Below are positions 32,890 through 42,143 of a stretch of 64,000 nucleotides of DNA, piece by piece. The stretch comes from Longimicrobium sp. (lineage in GTDB: Bacteria > Gemmatimonadota > Gemmatimonadetes > Longimicrobiales > Longimicrobiaceae), in the NCBI GenBank assembly GCA_036389795.1, contig DASVWD010000004.1:1-64000 (forward strand), in the 5' to 3' direction. Below the pieces are notes generated by a model. The model made no database searches, had not been told where the DNA came from, and saw nothing but the letters and a program-made list of their open reading frames with translations. A program made the position numbers and the translations under genes. Numbering within the stretch: position 1 is the first letter of the stretch; each line of letters begins with the position of its first letter.

Positions 32890-35800
32890 TCAAGGCGGTG
32901 ACAGTGTCACGAAGAACGGCGGCGTTGTCCACTTCACTCCCCCGGTCGTGCAGTTCACCCAGCCCCTTGCCTGGTGCGTCCCATATTCCTCGGTGTATAC
33001 CTGCCCAGCGTACCAGACTTTCCGGTTGACAGACATGGTGTGGAAGCTGAAGATCTGGAGTTCCGTATCCGTCCGGTACATGTACCACTCCCCGTAAATG
33101 CCTCCGTATTCCGCAGAGATGTAGTACTTCTCCTTGCAGCCGATGAACCGCTCGGCAAGCTCGTTATCGCGAAACTGTTCGAACTCGATGTACATCTTGA
33201 TTCGTTCTTGCCCGCCCCCGCCGCCACCCTCCCCGCGTCCGACCGGATTCGCCGCGAAGTACGTCCCGGAGTATGCCGTGAAGTATCCACTCCATCCCCG
33301 CCCCCCCGACCGGCTGGTCGCGGTGATCACCTCAAGCCCGATGGGACAGTACTCGTCCAGTCCCTTGTTCACTCGCGCGTGGTCCTTGTCCGTGGCACCC
33401 TTGAACACGACGCACAGGCCGAACGGGTCCGTGGCGTTGGTCGGGCTGTTCCCCGCGTACACGTACGGGTTGATCCCTCCTTCCAGGCCGATCGGGTCTT
33501 CGCTGACGAAGCGGGCCAGGGCCGGGTCGTACCAGCGGTTGCGGACGTAGTAGAGCTGCGTGCCCGGGTCCAGCTCGCGCGCCATGTAGCGCAGCGGCTG
33601 CTGCACCCCCGCCGCGTACTCGGACTCGCCCCAGGGCGCGTACTCGTACTGCGCGGCGAGCTGGTTCCCCGGGCCGATCAGCCCGGCCACGTGTCCCGGG
33701 TGCTCCATGGCGTAGTGGTAGACCACGCCCCCGGCCCCGTTCGCCCACACGCGCACGCTGTGCGGGTTGTCGACGCCCGGGTAGTAGGTGTACTCGCGCA
33801 GCACGCTCCCCGCGCCGTCCAGCTCCATCAGCAGGTCGTCGCCGTCGTACAGGTACCGGACGGTGCCCTCGGGACCGCCGCTGCGCCGGACGCGCCGACC
33901 GAAGCCGTCGTAGCCGTAGCTCACGCCCACCCCGTTCGTGGTGGCGCCCTCCAGCTCGCCCAGGCTGTTCCAGTACAGGACCTGGTTGAACTGCGCCGGG
34001 ACGGTCCTGGACTTCTGCACCAGGTTGCCGTCCGCGTCGTACTGGAGCGCGTAGCCGTTGAACTGCGTCAGCCGGTTCCCGGTCTCGATCACCGCGCCGC
34101 CGTCGGTGCGGTTGCCCACCTTGTCGTAGGTGTAGCTGAGCGCGCCGAAGAACTGCGACGTCCCCGCGGGGACGCACGCGCCGTTGTCCGGGTCCATGTC
34201 CTGCCCGCCGGGACAGACCTGGTCCTGGTCGTAGAAGGCCTCGTCGCTGAACCCCAGGAGCCGCCCGAGCCGGTCGTAGCTGTACTCGCGCACCAGGTCG
34301 CCCGAGCCCTGGTAGTCGCTGTACGGGGTCAGCCGGGCGGCGACCAGCCCGTTGGCGTCGTAGCCGAAGCGGCTGTCCAGCGGGCCGTACAGCGAGAGGT
34401 GGGCGTAGTGGACGTCCGTGGGGGTGTGCAGCGACGTGTGGCCCCCGCTGATCCAGACGCCGGAGGGGAGCGTGCGCATCACCTCCAGCCCGTCCTGGTC
34501 GTGCTCGATGACGGTGCGGCCGCCCCCGAAGTCGATGAGCGTGTCCAGCTGCATGCGGGCGTTGTAGCGGAAGCCCGCCGTGTGGGCGCCGGACCAGGGC
34601 CCCGTGACGGAGAGCCCCGTGCGCAGCCCGCGGGCGTCGAAGGCGTTCTCGACGGTGTAGGTGACGCCCGCCCGGGTGGTCACCGTGCGCAGCGGCCGCC
34701 CCGCCGCGTCGAGCTCGACGCGGTCGGTGCTCTCCGGGTTCGAGGCCTGCACCCACCGGTCCGCGGGGTCGTAGCTCCAGGTGGTGGTGACGCCGCCCGC
34801 CACCCGGGAGGTCATGCGGCCCAGGGCGTCGTAGCCGAACTCCACCGCCTGGCCCCGGCGGTTGGTGACGCCGGTGCGGTTGCCCGCGCGGTCGTAGCGG
34901 TACTGGAGCACCCCGCCGCGGGGGTCCACCTCGCTCTCCACCCAGCCGAGCGCGTTGCGGTTGAACTGGTAGGCCTGCCCCCTGGGGTCGGTCACCCGCC
35001 ACACGTCCACGGGGCCGTACTCGTACCTCGTGGTGTCGTTCTCCGCACCCACCGCCAGGGTCGGCCGGTTCAGCAGGTCGTAGAAGGTCCGCGTCACGTC
35101 GTTGTTCGGGGAGACGCTCACCGCCTCGCGCCCGTAGTCGTCGAAGGTGCGGGTGGCCACGCGCCGGCTGGTGGTCTCCACGCTCCCCGTGGCGACGGAG
35201 GACAGGTTCTGCCAGGTGTTCCCCGAGTAGTCGTAGAACACCCCGTGTCCCTCCGGGTCGGTCTCTGAGGCGACCCGCCCGTCGGGAGTGTAGGTGAAGG
35301 CCGTGCGGGGCGCCGTGGCCGTGCCCACGCGCGTGCTGTCCAGCCGGCCCTGCGCGCCGTAGTAGTTCCACACCTCGGTGGTGCTCCCCCAGACGTGCGT
35401 GGGCTGGTGGTACGTCGGCTCGTACGAGGCCCGCACCTCGGCGCCCGTGGTCTCGTCGCGCCGCAGGACGACGTCCTCGCCCCGGCGCGCCTCCCACACC
35501 GTGTGCCCCGAGGGAGAGACCGTGCGCACCGCGTGGCCCGCCCCGTCCCGGTCGATCACCGTCGCGCGCCCGAGCGGATCCTCGACGCGGGTGGGGTTCC
35601 CGAAGCGGTCCACCGCCACGCGCGTGGTGTTCCCCCGCGGGTCCGTGATGGTCACGCGCACCTCGTGCGGCTGCACGCGCGCGGCGGGCGCGGCCCAGGT
35701 GCCGGCGCCCGGCGCCGGGAGCACCGCCTTCTGCAGCGAGCCGTGCGCGGCGACCGGCCGGGTGACGCCCGCGTCGGTGGTGCTCACCTGCGGGGCGGTC

Positions 35801-37254
35801 ACGCTGGCCAGGGCGCCCGTGTGGTCGTACGCCACGTCCCAGGCGGCGCCGGCCCGGTCGGCCCAGGCGGCCAGCCGCTTGTCCGAGTTCCGCACGACGG
35901 CCAGGAGCGCGCGCGTGCCCGTGGGGTCGCGGAACTCGAGGTTCTCCGACTGGCTGTCGCCGGAGTAGAAGACGCTGCTGGTGCGCCCCGCCGGGTCGGT
36001 GATGGTGGCCAGCACGTCGCAGCACGCGTAGTAGCCGAAGGTGATCACCTTCCCCGCCGGGTCGGTGATGCTGGTCACCTTCCCCGACGCGCTGTACGCG
36101 AAGGTGGTCGCGTTGCCGAAGCGGTCCTCCACCTTCCAGAGCTTCCCGTCGCCGTGGAAGACCGCGGTGGAGCCGTCGAGCCAGCGGCGCCGGAAGTGGG
36201 TCCCGTCGAAGCCGAGCGTGCTGGTCTCGCCGGCGGGCGAGGCGTAGCCCGCGCCGCTGCTCGCGAAGAACACCGCGGAGCCGTCGCCGTTGGTCGCCAG
36301 GATCCCGTCCGCCTGCGCGTACAGCCGCTGCAGGCCCGGGATGCTCCACCCCGCCCCGTAGGGACCCCACCTCTCGTTGATGATGATCACCCGGGTGCCG
36401 ACCGCGGTCTCCGTGAAGGTGCCGTCGCCCCGGTAGACGCGGACCACCGCCGTGTAGAGGTAGGCGCCCGTGGGAGTGAAGGTGGCGTCCCACTGCGCGG
36501 CCACCCGGTTCGCCCCGCCGCCGGCCGCGTAGAACACCTCGTCGGTTACCCAGGCGCCGCCGGGGTCCTTCACCCGGATCGACACCTTCGCGGGCGGCGA
36601 CGGCGAGTTGTCGACCACGTCGAGCTGCACGAAGCCCCGTGGGGCGGCCTGCCCGCTGGCGTAGAAGAGCGTCACCGACCGGGGCACGTCCCTGCTCACG
36701 TACGCCGGGGTGGTGTAGGCCGCCGTCGCGCTCCCCTGCGCCACGTTCCTCACCGCGCCGGAGTGGCCCGCGGGGGTGACGAGCGTGGTCACGCGGGCGC
36801 AGTCCCACGCGGTGACCGGGTCGCCGGGGACCGCGTGCTCCCCGAAGCGGTCCGCGTACTCCTGGCTGCCGAGGAAGCCGTCGATCACCGCGTCCCACCC
36901 CGCGGACTGCCCGTAGCTCACCCACCCCGAGGCGCCGGGGTCCGGCTCGCGCGCCAGCAGGTGCCGGTACAGGTTGGCGACGATGGTGGGGCCGTCGTAC
37001 GGGGTGATGTAGCTGACCCGGTACTCTTCGCTGTGCGCGAGTGCGGAGACGAGCTGCTTCACCGTCATCCCGTTCTGCAGCTGCGCCCCCCAGTAACCGA
37101 TGGCCGAGGCGTCCGCCCCCCGCTCCATGACCTGCGGGTACACGGCCGCGACGACCTGCTGGTAGGTCGGGCTGCAGCTCTGGGCGGCGGCCCGTTCGGC
37201 GGCCGCCCCGGCGAGCAGGAGCGCAGCCAGGCACCACCTGACGGCTGTGGACAT
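32890..37254 (-). CDS. Secreted RHS-repeat protein with DUF4214-like N-terminus and variable tip
   Basis: 1454 residues. The signal peptide ends ERAAAQ. Residues about 30-145 resemble DUF4214 (LYRHLLAREPDPGASGW, GFLGSQEYADRFG). A beta-rich region follows, then a long series of RHS/YD repeats (YDHTGALASVT, YDRAGNRTGVTNRRGQ, YDADGNLVQKS, YDGFGRRVRRSGG, YDKVGNRTDGG). The RHS core, ARELDPGTQLYYVRNRWYD to NSPTNATDPFGLC, ends near residue 1285. The last 170 residues form the variable tip, with TDKDHARVNKGLDEYCPIGL, a Gly run, EFEQFRDNELAERFIGCKEK and a Cys-containing end. RHS shells enclose C-terminal toxins; the activity of this tip is not recognisable. It uses a signal peptide rather than a type VI adaptor. 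Confidence 0.88.
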   Translation of the reverse strand: MSTAVRWCLAALLLAGAAAERAAAQSCSPTYQQVVAAVYPQVMERGADASAIGYWGAQLQNGMTVKQLVSALAHSEEYRVSYITPYDGPTIVANLYRHLLAREPDPGASGWVSYGQSAGWDAVIDGFLGSQEYADRFGEHAVPGDPVTAWDCARVTTLVTPAGHSGAVRNVAQGSATAAYTTPAYVSRDVPRSVTLFYASGQAAPRGFVQLDVVDNSPSPPAKVSIRVKDPGGAWVTDEVFYAAGGGANRVAAQWDATFTPTGAYLYTAVVRVYRGDGTFTETAVGTRVIIINERWGPYGAGWSIPGLQRLYAQADGILATNGDGSAVFFASSGAGYASPAGETSTLGFDGTHFRRRWLDGSTAVFHGDGKLWKVEDRFGNATTFAYSASGKVTSITDPAGKVITFGYYACCDVLATITDPAGRTSSVFYSGDSQSENLEFRDPTGTRALLAVVRNSDKRLAAWADRAGAAWDVAYDHTGALASVTAPQVSTTDAGVTRPVAAHGSLQKAVLPAPGAGTWAAPAARVQPHEVRVTITDPRGNTTRVAVDRFGNPTRVEDPLGRATVIDRDGAGHAVRTVSPSGHTVWEARRGEDVVLRRDETTGAEVRASYEPTYHQPTHVWGSTTEVWNYYGAQGRLDSTRVGTATAPRTAFTYTPDGRVASETDPEGHGVFYDYSGNTWQNLSSVATGSVETTSRRVATRTFDDYGREAVSVSPNNDVTRTFYDLLNRPTLAVGAENDTTRYEYGPVDVWRVTDPRGQAYQFNRNALGWVESEVDPRGGVLQYRYDRAGNRTGVTNRRGQAVEFGYDALGRMTSRVAGGVTTTWSYDPADRWVQASNPESTDRVELDAAGRPLRTVTTRAGVTYTVENAFDARGLRTGLSVTGPWSGAHTAGFRYNARMQLDTLIDFGGGRTVIEHDQDGLEVMRTLPSGVWISGGHTSLHTPTDVHYAHLSLYGPLDSRFGYDANGLVAARLTPYSDYQGSGDLVREYSYDRLGRLLGFSDEAFYDQDQVCPGGQDMDPDNGACVPAGTSQFFGALSYTYDKVGNRTDGGAVIETGNRLTQFNGYALQYDADGNLVQKSRTVPAQFNQVLYWNSLGELEGATTNGVGVSYGYDGFGRRVRRSGGPEGTVRYLYDGDDLLMELDGAGSVLREYTYYPGVDNPHSVRVWANGAGGVVYHYAMEHPGHVAGLIGPGNQLAAQYEYAPWGESEYAAGVQQPLRYMARELDPGTQLYYVRNRWYDPALARFVSEDPIGLEGGINPYVYAGNSPTNATDPFGLCVVFKGATDKDHARVNKGLDEYCPIGLEVITATSRSGGRGWSGYFTAYSGTYFAANPVGRGEGGGGGGQERIKMYIEFEQFRDNELAERFIGCKEKYYISAEYGGIYGEWYMYRTDTELQIFSFHTMSVNRKVWYAGQVYTEEYGTHQARGWVNCTTGGVKWTTPPFFVTLSPP

Positions 37255-37304
37255 ACGGGAACTCCAGACATGCGGTAGAGAGAAGACCAGGAGGGTTTGA
37301 CAGC

Positions 37305-37333
37305 ATATTTAAGGACACTTCGTCCACTAGCAA
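37305..37333 (-). promoter_or_regulatory. Candidate promoter of the RHS gene
   Basis: Read on the minus strand: TTGCTA (37333-37328), a 17-bp spacer and AAATAT (37310-37305), in an AT-rich patch about 50 bp before the ATG at 37254. Confidence 0.45.
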
Positions 37334-37556
37334 GGCTCTCCCTGCGGAGAGGGAATCCCGGGTGCACCCGGGGGCGCTCGCAATTCGCCCCGTGCTGGAT
37401 GTATGGACAAATTGCGGACTTGGCCGGATGGATGGACCCGGCCTCGGGCGGACTGCCACGTGTCCGCTCAGATCCCGTGCCTGGCTTCCGGGAATGCTAC
37501 AGGCCGTTTGGGGACAATGGTCGCAAGACCGCGGTCCATGCCAACGCGCACCCGGT

Positions 37557-37586
37557 TTGTGAGCGAAGGCCGGCCGACGCTATACT
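37557..37586 (+). promoter_or_regulatory. Promoter of the flavin-binding protein gene
   Basis: TTGTGA at 37557-37562, an 18-bp spacer and TATACT at 37581-37586, about 58 bp before the ATG at 37645. The remainder of 37334-37556 shows no gene. Confidence 0.6.
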
Positions 37587-37644
37587 CCGCGCGTCCCGCC
37601 GCCGGAGCTCCGGCGGCTCGCGTACTTCGACGGAGGACCGTCGC

Positions 37645-38229
37645 ATGGGAAAGACGCTTCCCTCCATCACCGACGAGCTGGCGGAGTTCATCCGCGCGCA
37701 ACCGGTGTTCTTCGTGGCCACGGCGCCGCTGGCGGAAGACGGGCACGTGAACCTCTCGCCCAAGGGGCTGGACAGCTTCCGCGTGCTGTCGCCGCACCGG
37801 GTCGCCTACCTGGACCTGACGGGGAGCGGGAACGAGACCTCGGCGCACCTGGCCGAGAACGGCCGCGTCACCTTCATGTTCTGCGCGTTCCAGGGGGCCC
37901 CGCGCATCCTGCGCCTCTTCGGCCGCGGCCGCGCGGTGCTGCCGGGCGACGGGGAGTGGGACCAGCTCCGGCCGCTCTTCCCCGACTTCCCCGGCGTGCG
38001 GCAGATCGTGGCGGCGGACGTCACGCGGGTGCAGACGTCGTGCGGCTTCGGCGTGCCGCGGATGGACTTCGCCGCCGAGCGCGACCAGCTGCCGCGCTGG
38101 GCGGAGAGGAAAGGCGAGGACGGGATCGCCGTCTACCAGCGCGAGAAGAACGCGGCGAGCATCGACGGGCTGCCGACGCCGCTGGGGATGCGCCTGGCGG
38201 AGCCGGTGAATCAAACCGGCGGCCGGTGA
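37645..38229 (+). CDS. Pyridoxamine 5'-phosphate oxidase-family flavin-binding protein
   Basis: A 194-residue split-barrel protein. ITDELAEFIRAQPVFFVATAPL, then GHVNLSPKGLDSFRVLSPH and VAYLDLTGSGNETSAHLAEN match the PNPOx-like group that binds FMN or F420. The C-terminus has VQTSCGFGVPRMDF and a basic tail seen in this subgroup. The ATG follows cggagga. It probably reduces or binds a small substrate; it lacks features needed to call it a true PdxH. Confidence 0.82.
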   Translation: MGKTLPSITDELAEFIRAQPVFFVATAPLAEDGHVNLSPKGLDSFRVLSPHRVAYLDLTGSGNETSAHLAENGRVTFMFCAFQGAPRILRLFGRGRAVLPGDGEWDQLRPLFPDFPGVRQIVAADVTRVQTSCGFGVPRMDFAAERDQLPRWAERKGEDGIAVYQREKNAASIDGLPTPLGMRLAEPVNQTGGR

Positions 38230-38310
38230 CGTAGCACCTGCCGCGGAGAGCGCCGCCGGAGCGCTCCCGCATCAGACTCGTGATCCGGACGACAAACCGA
38301 GAGGTGATCG

Positions 38311-38397
38311 ATGACGCGCTTCCCCGCCATTCCGTTCCGCATGGGAGCGCCGTTCCTCGCGAGAGGGGCGGCGGGGCGGGCGCATTCCCGGGCTTGA
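38311..38397 (+). CDS. Possible 28-codon leader peptide
   Basis: ATG 38311 has a gagaggtg site and encodes MTRFPAIPFRMGAPFLARG and nine more residues before a TGA. It ends 23 bp before a strong terminator that precedes an acetyltransferase gene. The order leader ORF, hairpin, acetyltransferase resembles translation-controlled attenuators of resistance genes, but the peptide shows no diagnostic stalling motif. Confidence 0.35.
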   Translation: MTRFPAIPFRMGAPFLARGAAGRAHSRA

Positions 38398-38420
38398 GTC
38401 CCGGGAAGTCAGGCGATCCC

Positions 38421-38465
38421 GGACCCCGGCCGCTCCCCGCGAGCGGCCGGGGTCCTTCGTTTTCC
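38421..38465 (+). terminator. Terminator/attenuator before the GNAT gene
   Basis: A perfect 14-bp stem (ggaccccggccgct and complement), a 7-nt loop, then ttcgtttt. It ends only 14 bp before the ATG at 38479, so it either ends a short leader transcript or attenuates the GNAT gene. Confidence 0.7.
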
Positions 38466-38478
38466 CCCAGAGGAGTTC

Positions 38479-38997
38479 ATGTGCGAGCGATTCGAATGGG
38501 AGCTGCGAGCCTTCGCCGACCCGCACGGGCGCGAGGGCGTGGTGAGGCTGTACGAGCCGCGCGACCACGGGCCGCTGCTGGCGATGTACGCCGCGCTGGG
38601 CGCGGACGACGGCCGGGCGGGGCGCGGCGAGGCGGCGCGGTGCGCGTGGATGGCGCGGCTGGCGGGGCGCGGGATCAACGCGGTGGGCTCGCTGGGCGGG
38701 GCGCTGGCGGGGCACGCGGTGCTGCTGCCGGACGGGAGGCACGACTGCGAGATCGCGGTCTTCGTCCACCCGGACTTCCGCCGCCTGGGGCTCGGCGCCG
38801 AGCTGGTGCGCGGCGTGCTGGGCTTCGCGGCGGAGTGCGGCTTCCGCCGGGTGTGGTCGGCCGCCGACACGGAAAACGAGGCCGCGGCGCGCCTGGCCGG
38901 CCGCACGGGGTTCGCGCCGCGGGCGGACGGGCGCTGGTGGACGGACCTGGAGCCGCTACCCCTCTACGCGAGGCCGCTGGTGGCGCGGGCTCGCTGA
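38479..38997 (+). CDS. GNAT family N-acetyltransferase
   Basis: A 172-residue acetyltransferase with an agaggag site. Motif A is CEIAVFVHPDFRRLGLGAEL (RRLGLG, about residues 94-113). Motif B, WSAADTENEAAARLAGRTGF, precedes FAPRADG. The N-terminus (VRLYEPRDHGPLLAMYAAL) is the usual GNAT start. The context of leader and hairpin hints at inducible expression; substrate unknown. Confidence 0.82.
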   Translation: MCERFEWELRAFADPHGREGVVRLYEPRDHGPLLAMYAALGADDGRAGRGEAARCAWMARLAGRGINAVGSLGGALAGHAVLLPDGRHDCEIAVFVHPDFRRLGLGAELVRGVLGFAAECGFRRVWSAADTENEAAARLAGRTGFAPRADGRWWTDLEPLPLYARPLVARAR

Positions 38998-39031
38998 ACG
39001 CGCGCCGGGCGTGCATCTTGTCGGGCGACTG

Positions 39032-39160
39032 AAAGTGCCCAGTGCCCAGTGCCCAGTGCCCAGTAACAGCAGTGTTACTCTCGCACTTTCGCACTTTCGC
39101 ACTCTCGCACTTTCGCCCGTTGTTCCTGGGCCCTGGGGACTGGGCACTGGGCACTCCTCC
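39032..39160. repeat. Stutter palindrome (GTGCCCA and TTCGCAC units)
   Basis: Left arm: four tandem agtgccc units (39035-39062). Centre: five ctcgcac/ttcgcac units (39074-39113). Right arm: actgggcactgggcact (39136-39153), the inverse of the left arm. It fills the gap between the GNAT and RNB genes. Confidence 0.7.
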
Positions 39161-39180
39161 CCTTCCCTCCACGCCGCCCG

Positions 39181-40665
39181 ATGACGACCCGCCCGATGAC
39201 GACCCGCCCGAACCCCGACCCCGCCGCCGCGACCATCGAGCGCGCCTTCGACCGCCAGCGCGAGGAGCTGGGGATCCGCCGCGGCTTCCCGCCCGAGGTG
39301 GAGGCGGAGGCGCGCGAGGCGGCCGCGCGCGACCCCGCCGCCGACGCCTCGCGGGCGGACCGCACCGCCATCCCCTTCGTCACCATCGACCCGCCGGGGA
39401 GCCGCGACCTGGACCAGGCGCTCTGCATCCAGCGCAGCGGCGAGGGCTTCCGCCTCTGGTACGCCATCGCCGACGTGGGCTTCTTCGTGGACCGCGGCGG
39501 GGCGGTCGAGCGCGAGGCGTGGCTGCGCGGCGAGACCTTCTATGCCCCCGACTGCAAGGAGCCGCTCTACCCGCCGGCGCTCAGCGAGGGCCCCGCCAGC
39601 CTGCTGCCCGAGGAGGACCGCCCCTCGGTCCTCTTCGGCTTTGAGCTGGACGGGCGCGCGGAGATCGTCTCGTCGAGCATCGAGCGGGCGCGGGTGAGGA
39701 GCCGGGCGCAGCTCACCTACGCGCAGGCGCTGGAGCACGTGGAGGGCGGCGGGGCGCTCTTCCGGGACCGGGAATGGGCGGAGTCGCTGGTGCTGCTGAA
39801 GGAGTTCGGCGAGCAGCGGCGCCGGCGCGAGGCGGAGCGCGGGGGCGTGTCGCTGCCGATCCTCTCGCAGCACGTGCAGCGCTCGGCCACGGCCAGGCTG
39901 GGCTACGCGCTGGAGTACGAGCGGCCGGTGGCGTCGGAGGACTGGAACGCGCAGGTGTCGCTCCTCACCGGGCACCTGGCGGCGCTCCGGATGAGCGCGG
40001 CGAAGGTGGGCATCCTGCGCGTGCTCCCGCCGGCGGACCCGGAGCGCATCGAGCACTTCCGCCGCGTGGCCCGGGCGCTGGGGTTCCAGTGGCCCGACGG
40101 CGTGGGGTACGGCGACTTCCTCCGCTCGCTCGACCCCGACCACCCGCGCGTGACCCCGCTGGTGTGGCAGGCGCGGCGGGTGATGGCGGGCTCGGACTAC
40201 GTGGCCTTCGACGGCGAGCTTCCCGCCCAGCCGCTGCACCACGCGCTGGCGTTCGCCTACGCGCACGTGACCGCGCCCCTGCGCCGCCTGGCCGACCGCT
40301 ACGTGCTGGACCTGCTGGTGCAGCTGGAGACGGGCGGCAGGCCGTCGCCCGTGGAGGTGGAGACGCTGGCGAAGGTGGCGGAGGTGATGAACCAGGCGGA
40401 GACGAAGAGCAGTCGCCTGGACCGCCGCGTGGTGGACGTGGCCGAGGCGTGGACGCTGCGCGGCCGCGTGGACGAGCGCTTCCCCGCCGTGGTGCTGGGA
40501 GTCCGCGGGCGCGAGGTGGAGGTGCAGATCGAGGAGCCGCCCGTGCGCGCCGACGCCGCCCGGCCCGAGCACGGCCGCTGGCTGGAGCTGGGCGAGCGCG
40601 TCCAGGTGCGGCTCGCCAGTGTCGACCCGGAGGAGGGGAAGCTCGCCTTCACGCTGGAGGAGTGA
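39181..40665 (+). CDS. RNB-domain ribonuclease (RNase II/VacB family)
   Basis: A 494-residue RNB exonuclease. The catalytic block is FVTIDPPGSRDLDQAL (acidic metal ligands), with CKEPLYPPALSEGPASLLPE downstream. Near the C-terminus, HHALAFAYAHVTAPLRRLAD corresponds to the YTHFTSPIRR block of RNase II. A short C-terminal OB/S1-like tail follows (VVLGVRGREVEVQIEE ... RVQVRLASVDPEEGKL). N-terminal cold-shock domains of RNase R are absent, as in the compact actinobacterial form. The start has a duplicated atgacgacccgcccg, so either of two ATGs (39181, 39196) may be used. Confidence 0.87.
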   Translation: MTTRPMTTRPNPDPAAATIERAFDRQREELGIRRGFPPEVEAEAREAAARDPAADASRADRTAIPFVTIDPPGSRDLDQALCIQRSGEGFRLWYAIADVGFFVDRGGAVEREAWLRGETFYAPDCKEPLYPPALSEGPASLLPEEDRPSVLFGFELDGRAEIVSSSIERARVRSRAQLTYAQALEHVEGGGALFRDREWAESLVLLKEFGEQRRRREAERGGVSLPILSQHVQRSATARLGYALEYERPVASEDWNAQVSLLTGHLAALRMSAAKVGILRVLPPADPERIEHFRRVARALGFQWPDGVGYGDFLRSLDPDHPRVTPLVWQARRVMAGSDYVAFDGELPAQPLHHALAFAYAHVTAPLRRLADRYVLDLLVQLETGGRPSPVEVETLAKVAEVMNQAETKSSRLDRRVVDVAEAWTLRGRVDERFPAVVLGVRGREVEVQIEEPPVRADAARPEHGRWLELGERVQVRLASVDPEEGKLAFTLEE

Positions 40666-40818
40666 CGGAAGTCGGGACGCAGATCGCCGCATCTTATGCG
40701 CCACGGGTGGCCGGGCAACCGTGACGAACGCGCCGGGGTCCTACCACAGCGTTGCCGCCGGTGGCGCGCAGGTGGCGCCGCCCGCGATCGACCCCACATC
40801 AACCCACCGACCCTCCCG

Positions 40819-42072
40819 ATGATCCCCAGGAAGTCTCTCGCGCTGGCGCTGCTGCTGGGCGCCGCGCCGCTGGCCGCGCAGCCCACCGTCCGCCTCCCCG
40901 CCGCCGACCGCCCGCTCGCCGGAGCCCCCACCAACGTCTTCAGCATCGGCGCCGAAGAGGGGCAGAGCTGGGAGCTGCTGGCGAACGTGGAGCAGGTGGC
41001 GTTCGACCGCAACGACAACCTGTACGTGCTGGACCGCGGCAACCAGCGCGTGCTCGTCTTCGACCGGAGCGGCCGCTTCGTCCGCCAGCTCGGCAGGAAG
41101 GGCGATGGACCGGGCGAGTTCCAGATCCCGGTGGGCTTGGCCGTGCTGGGCAACGGCAGGGTCGCGGTGCTCGACCTCTTGCACGGCAACATCACCGTGC
41201 TCACTCCCGAAGGCGAGGTCGTCGGCACCACCCCTCTGGGCGAGGAATGGTTCCCGGCCATGCGGATCGAGGCGCACCCCAGCGGCAGCGTGCTCGCCGT
41301 GCTCCGGCCACGCATCATGCCGGAGATGCTGCGGGGAGGCACCGTTCCGCCGCAGAACCAGACGTTCGCGCTGATGCCGCTCGACGGTCGCGGGGAGCTG
41401 CGCCGGCTCTTCGAGATCCCCGATCCCGCGAGCGTGCGGGGATCGACCTCGGGAGGCGGCAACCAGCGGCGGTTCAACCTCCGGATGAGCTCGAAGGAGT
41501 TCGCGCCGCTCACCCTCTGGGATGTGCTGCCCGACGGTGGAACGGCGCTCTCGCACACCACGCTCTACACCATCAAGATCCAGGACGCGAGCGGCAGGAC
41601 CGTCCGCTTCCTGCAACGCCCCGTGCCCGTCCGCCGCACCACGCAGGCGGACCGGGACCGCATCCTCGCGCAGCGCCGCGAGCAGTTCCGCACCGGCCGG
41701 GGCGGCGGGATCATCATGATGCGGACGGAGGGTAGAGGCGGCACCACCCGCAGCTCGCCCCCTCGTGAGCTGTCGCCGCAGCAGATCGAGGAGCAGCTCC
41801 GCGACGTCGAGTTCGCCGACACCATCCGCGCGATCCAGGGGATGACGGTGGCGCCCTCGGGGAAGCTGTGGATCGAGCGCACGGCGCGGAACGTGGGCGA
41901 CCCGGGCCCGATCGACGTGGTGACGCCGCAGGGGCAGTACCTCGGGACGATCGCCGGGCAGCGCCTTCCCCGCGCCATCAGCGCCAGCGGCCGCGCGGCT
42001 TATGTCGAGCGCGACGACCTCGGCGTCGAGCGCGTGATCGTCCGCCAGCTGCCGCGAAACTGGTACGACTGA
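40819..42072 (+). CDS. Secreted six-bladed beta-propeller (NHL-like) protein
   Basis: A 417-residue exported protein. ATG 40819 gives the signal peptide MIPRKSLALALLLGAAPLAA. The propeller blades include FDRNDNLYVLDRGNQRVLVF and DRSGRFVRQLGRKGDGPGEF, then PVGLAVLGNGRVAVLDLLHG and MTVAPSGKLWIER. The GDGPGEF motif is typical of the 6-bladed 'BF3870-like' propellers of Bacteroidota and Gemmatimonadota. A charged insert (about residues 265-325) interrupts the blades. It probably binds a ligand in the periplasm. Confidence 0.82.
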   Translation: MIPRKSLALALLLGAAPLAAQPTVRLPAADRPLAGAPTNVFSIGAEEGQSWELLANVEQVAFDRNDNLYVLDRGNQRVLVFDRSGRFVRQLGRKGDGPGEFQIPVGLAVLGNGRVAVLDLLHGNITVLTPEGEVVGTTPLGEEWFPAMRIEAHPSGSVLAVLRPRIMPEMLRGGTVPPQNQTFALMPLDGRGELRRLFEIPDPASVRGSTSGGGNQRRFNLRMSSKEFAPLTLWDVLPDGGTALSHTTLYTIKIQDASGRTVRFLQRPVPVRRTTQADRDRILAQRREQFRTGRGGGIIMMRTEGRGGTTRSSPPRELSPQQIEEQLRDVEFADTIRAIQGMTVAPSGKLWIERTARNVGDPGPIDVVTPQGQYLGTIAGQRLPRAISASGRAAYVERDDLGVERVIVRQLPRNWYD

Positions 42073-42094
42073 TCAGGGAAATACCGCGCAGAGA

Positions 42095-42127
42095 CGAGGG
42101 AGGAGCCGGTCACGGACTCCTCCCTCG
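42095..42127. terminator. Bidirectional terminator
   Basis: An 11-bp perfect stem (cgagggaggag / ctcctccctcg) between the convergent propeller gene and the small secreted protein gene. A moderately T-rich stretch (cttcgttctt) follows on the plus side. Confidence 0.7.
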
Positions 42128-42143
42128 CTTCGTTCTTCACCGA

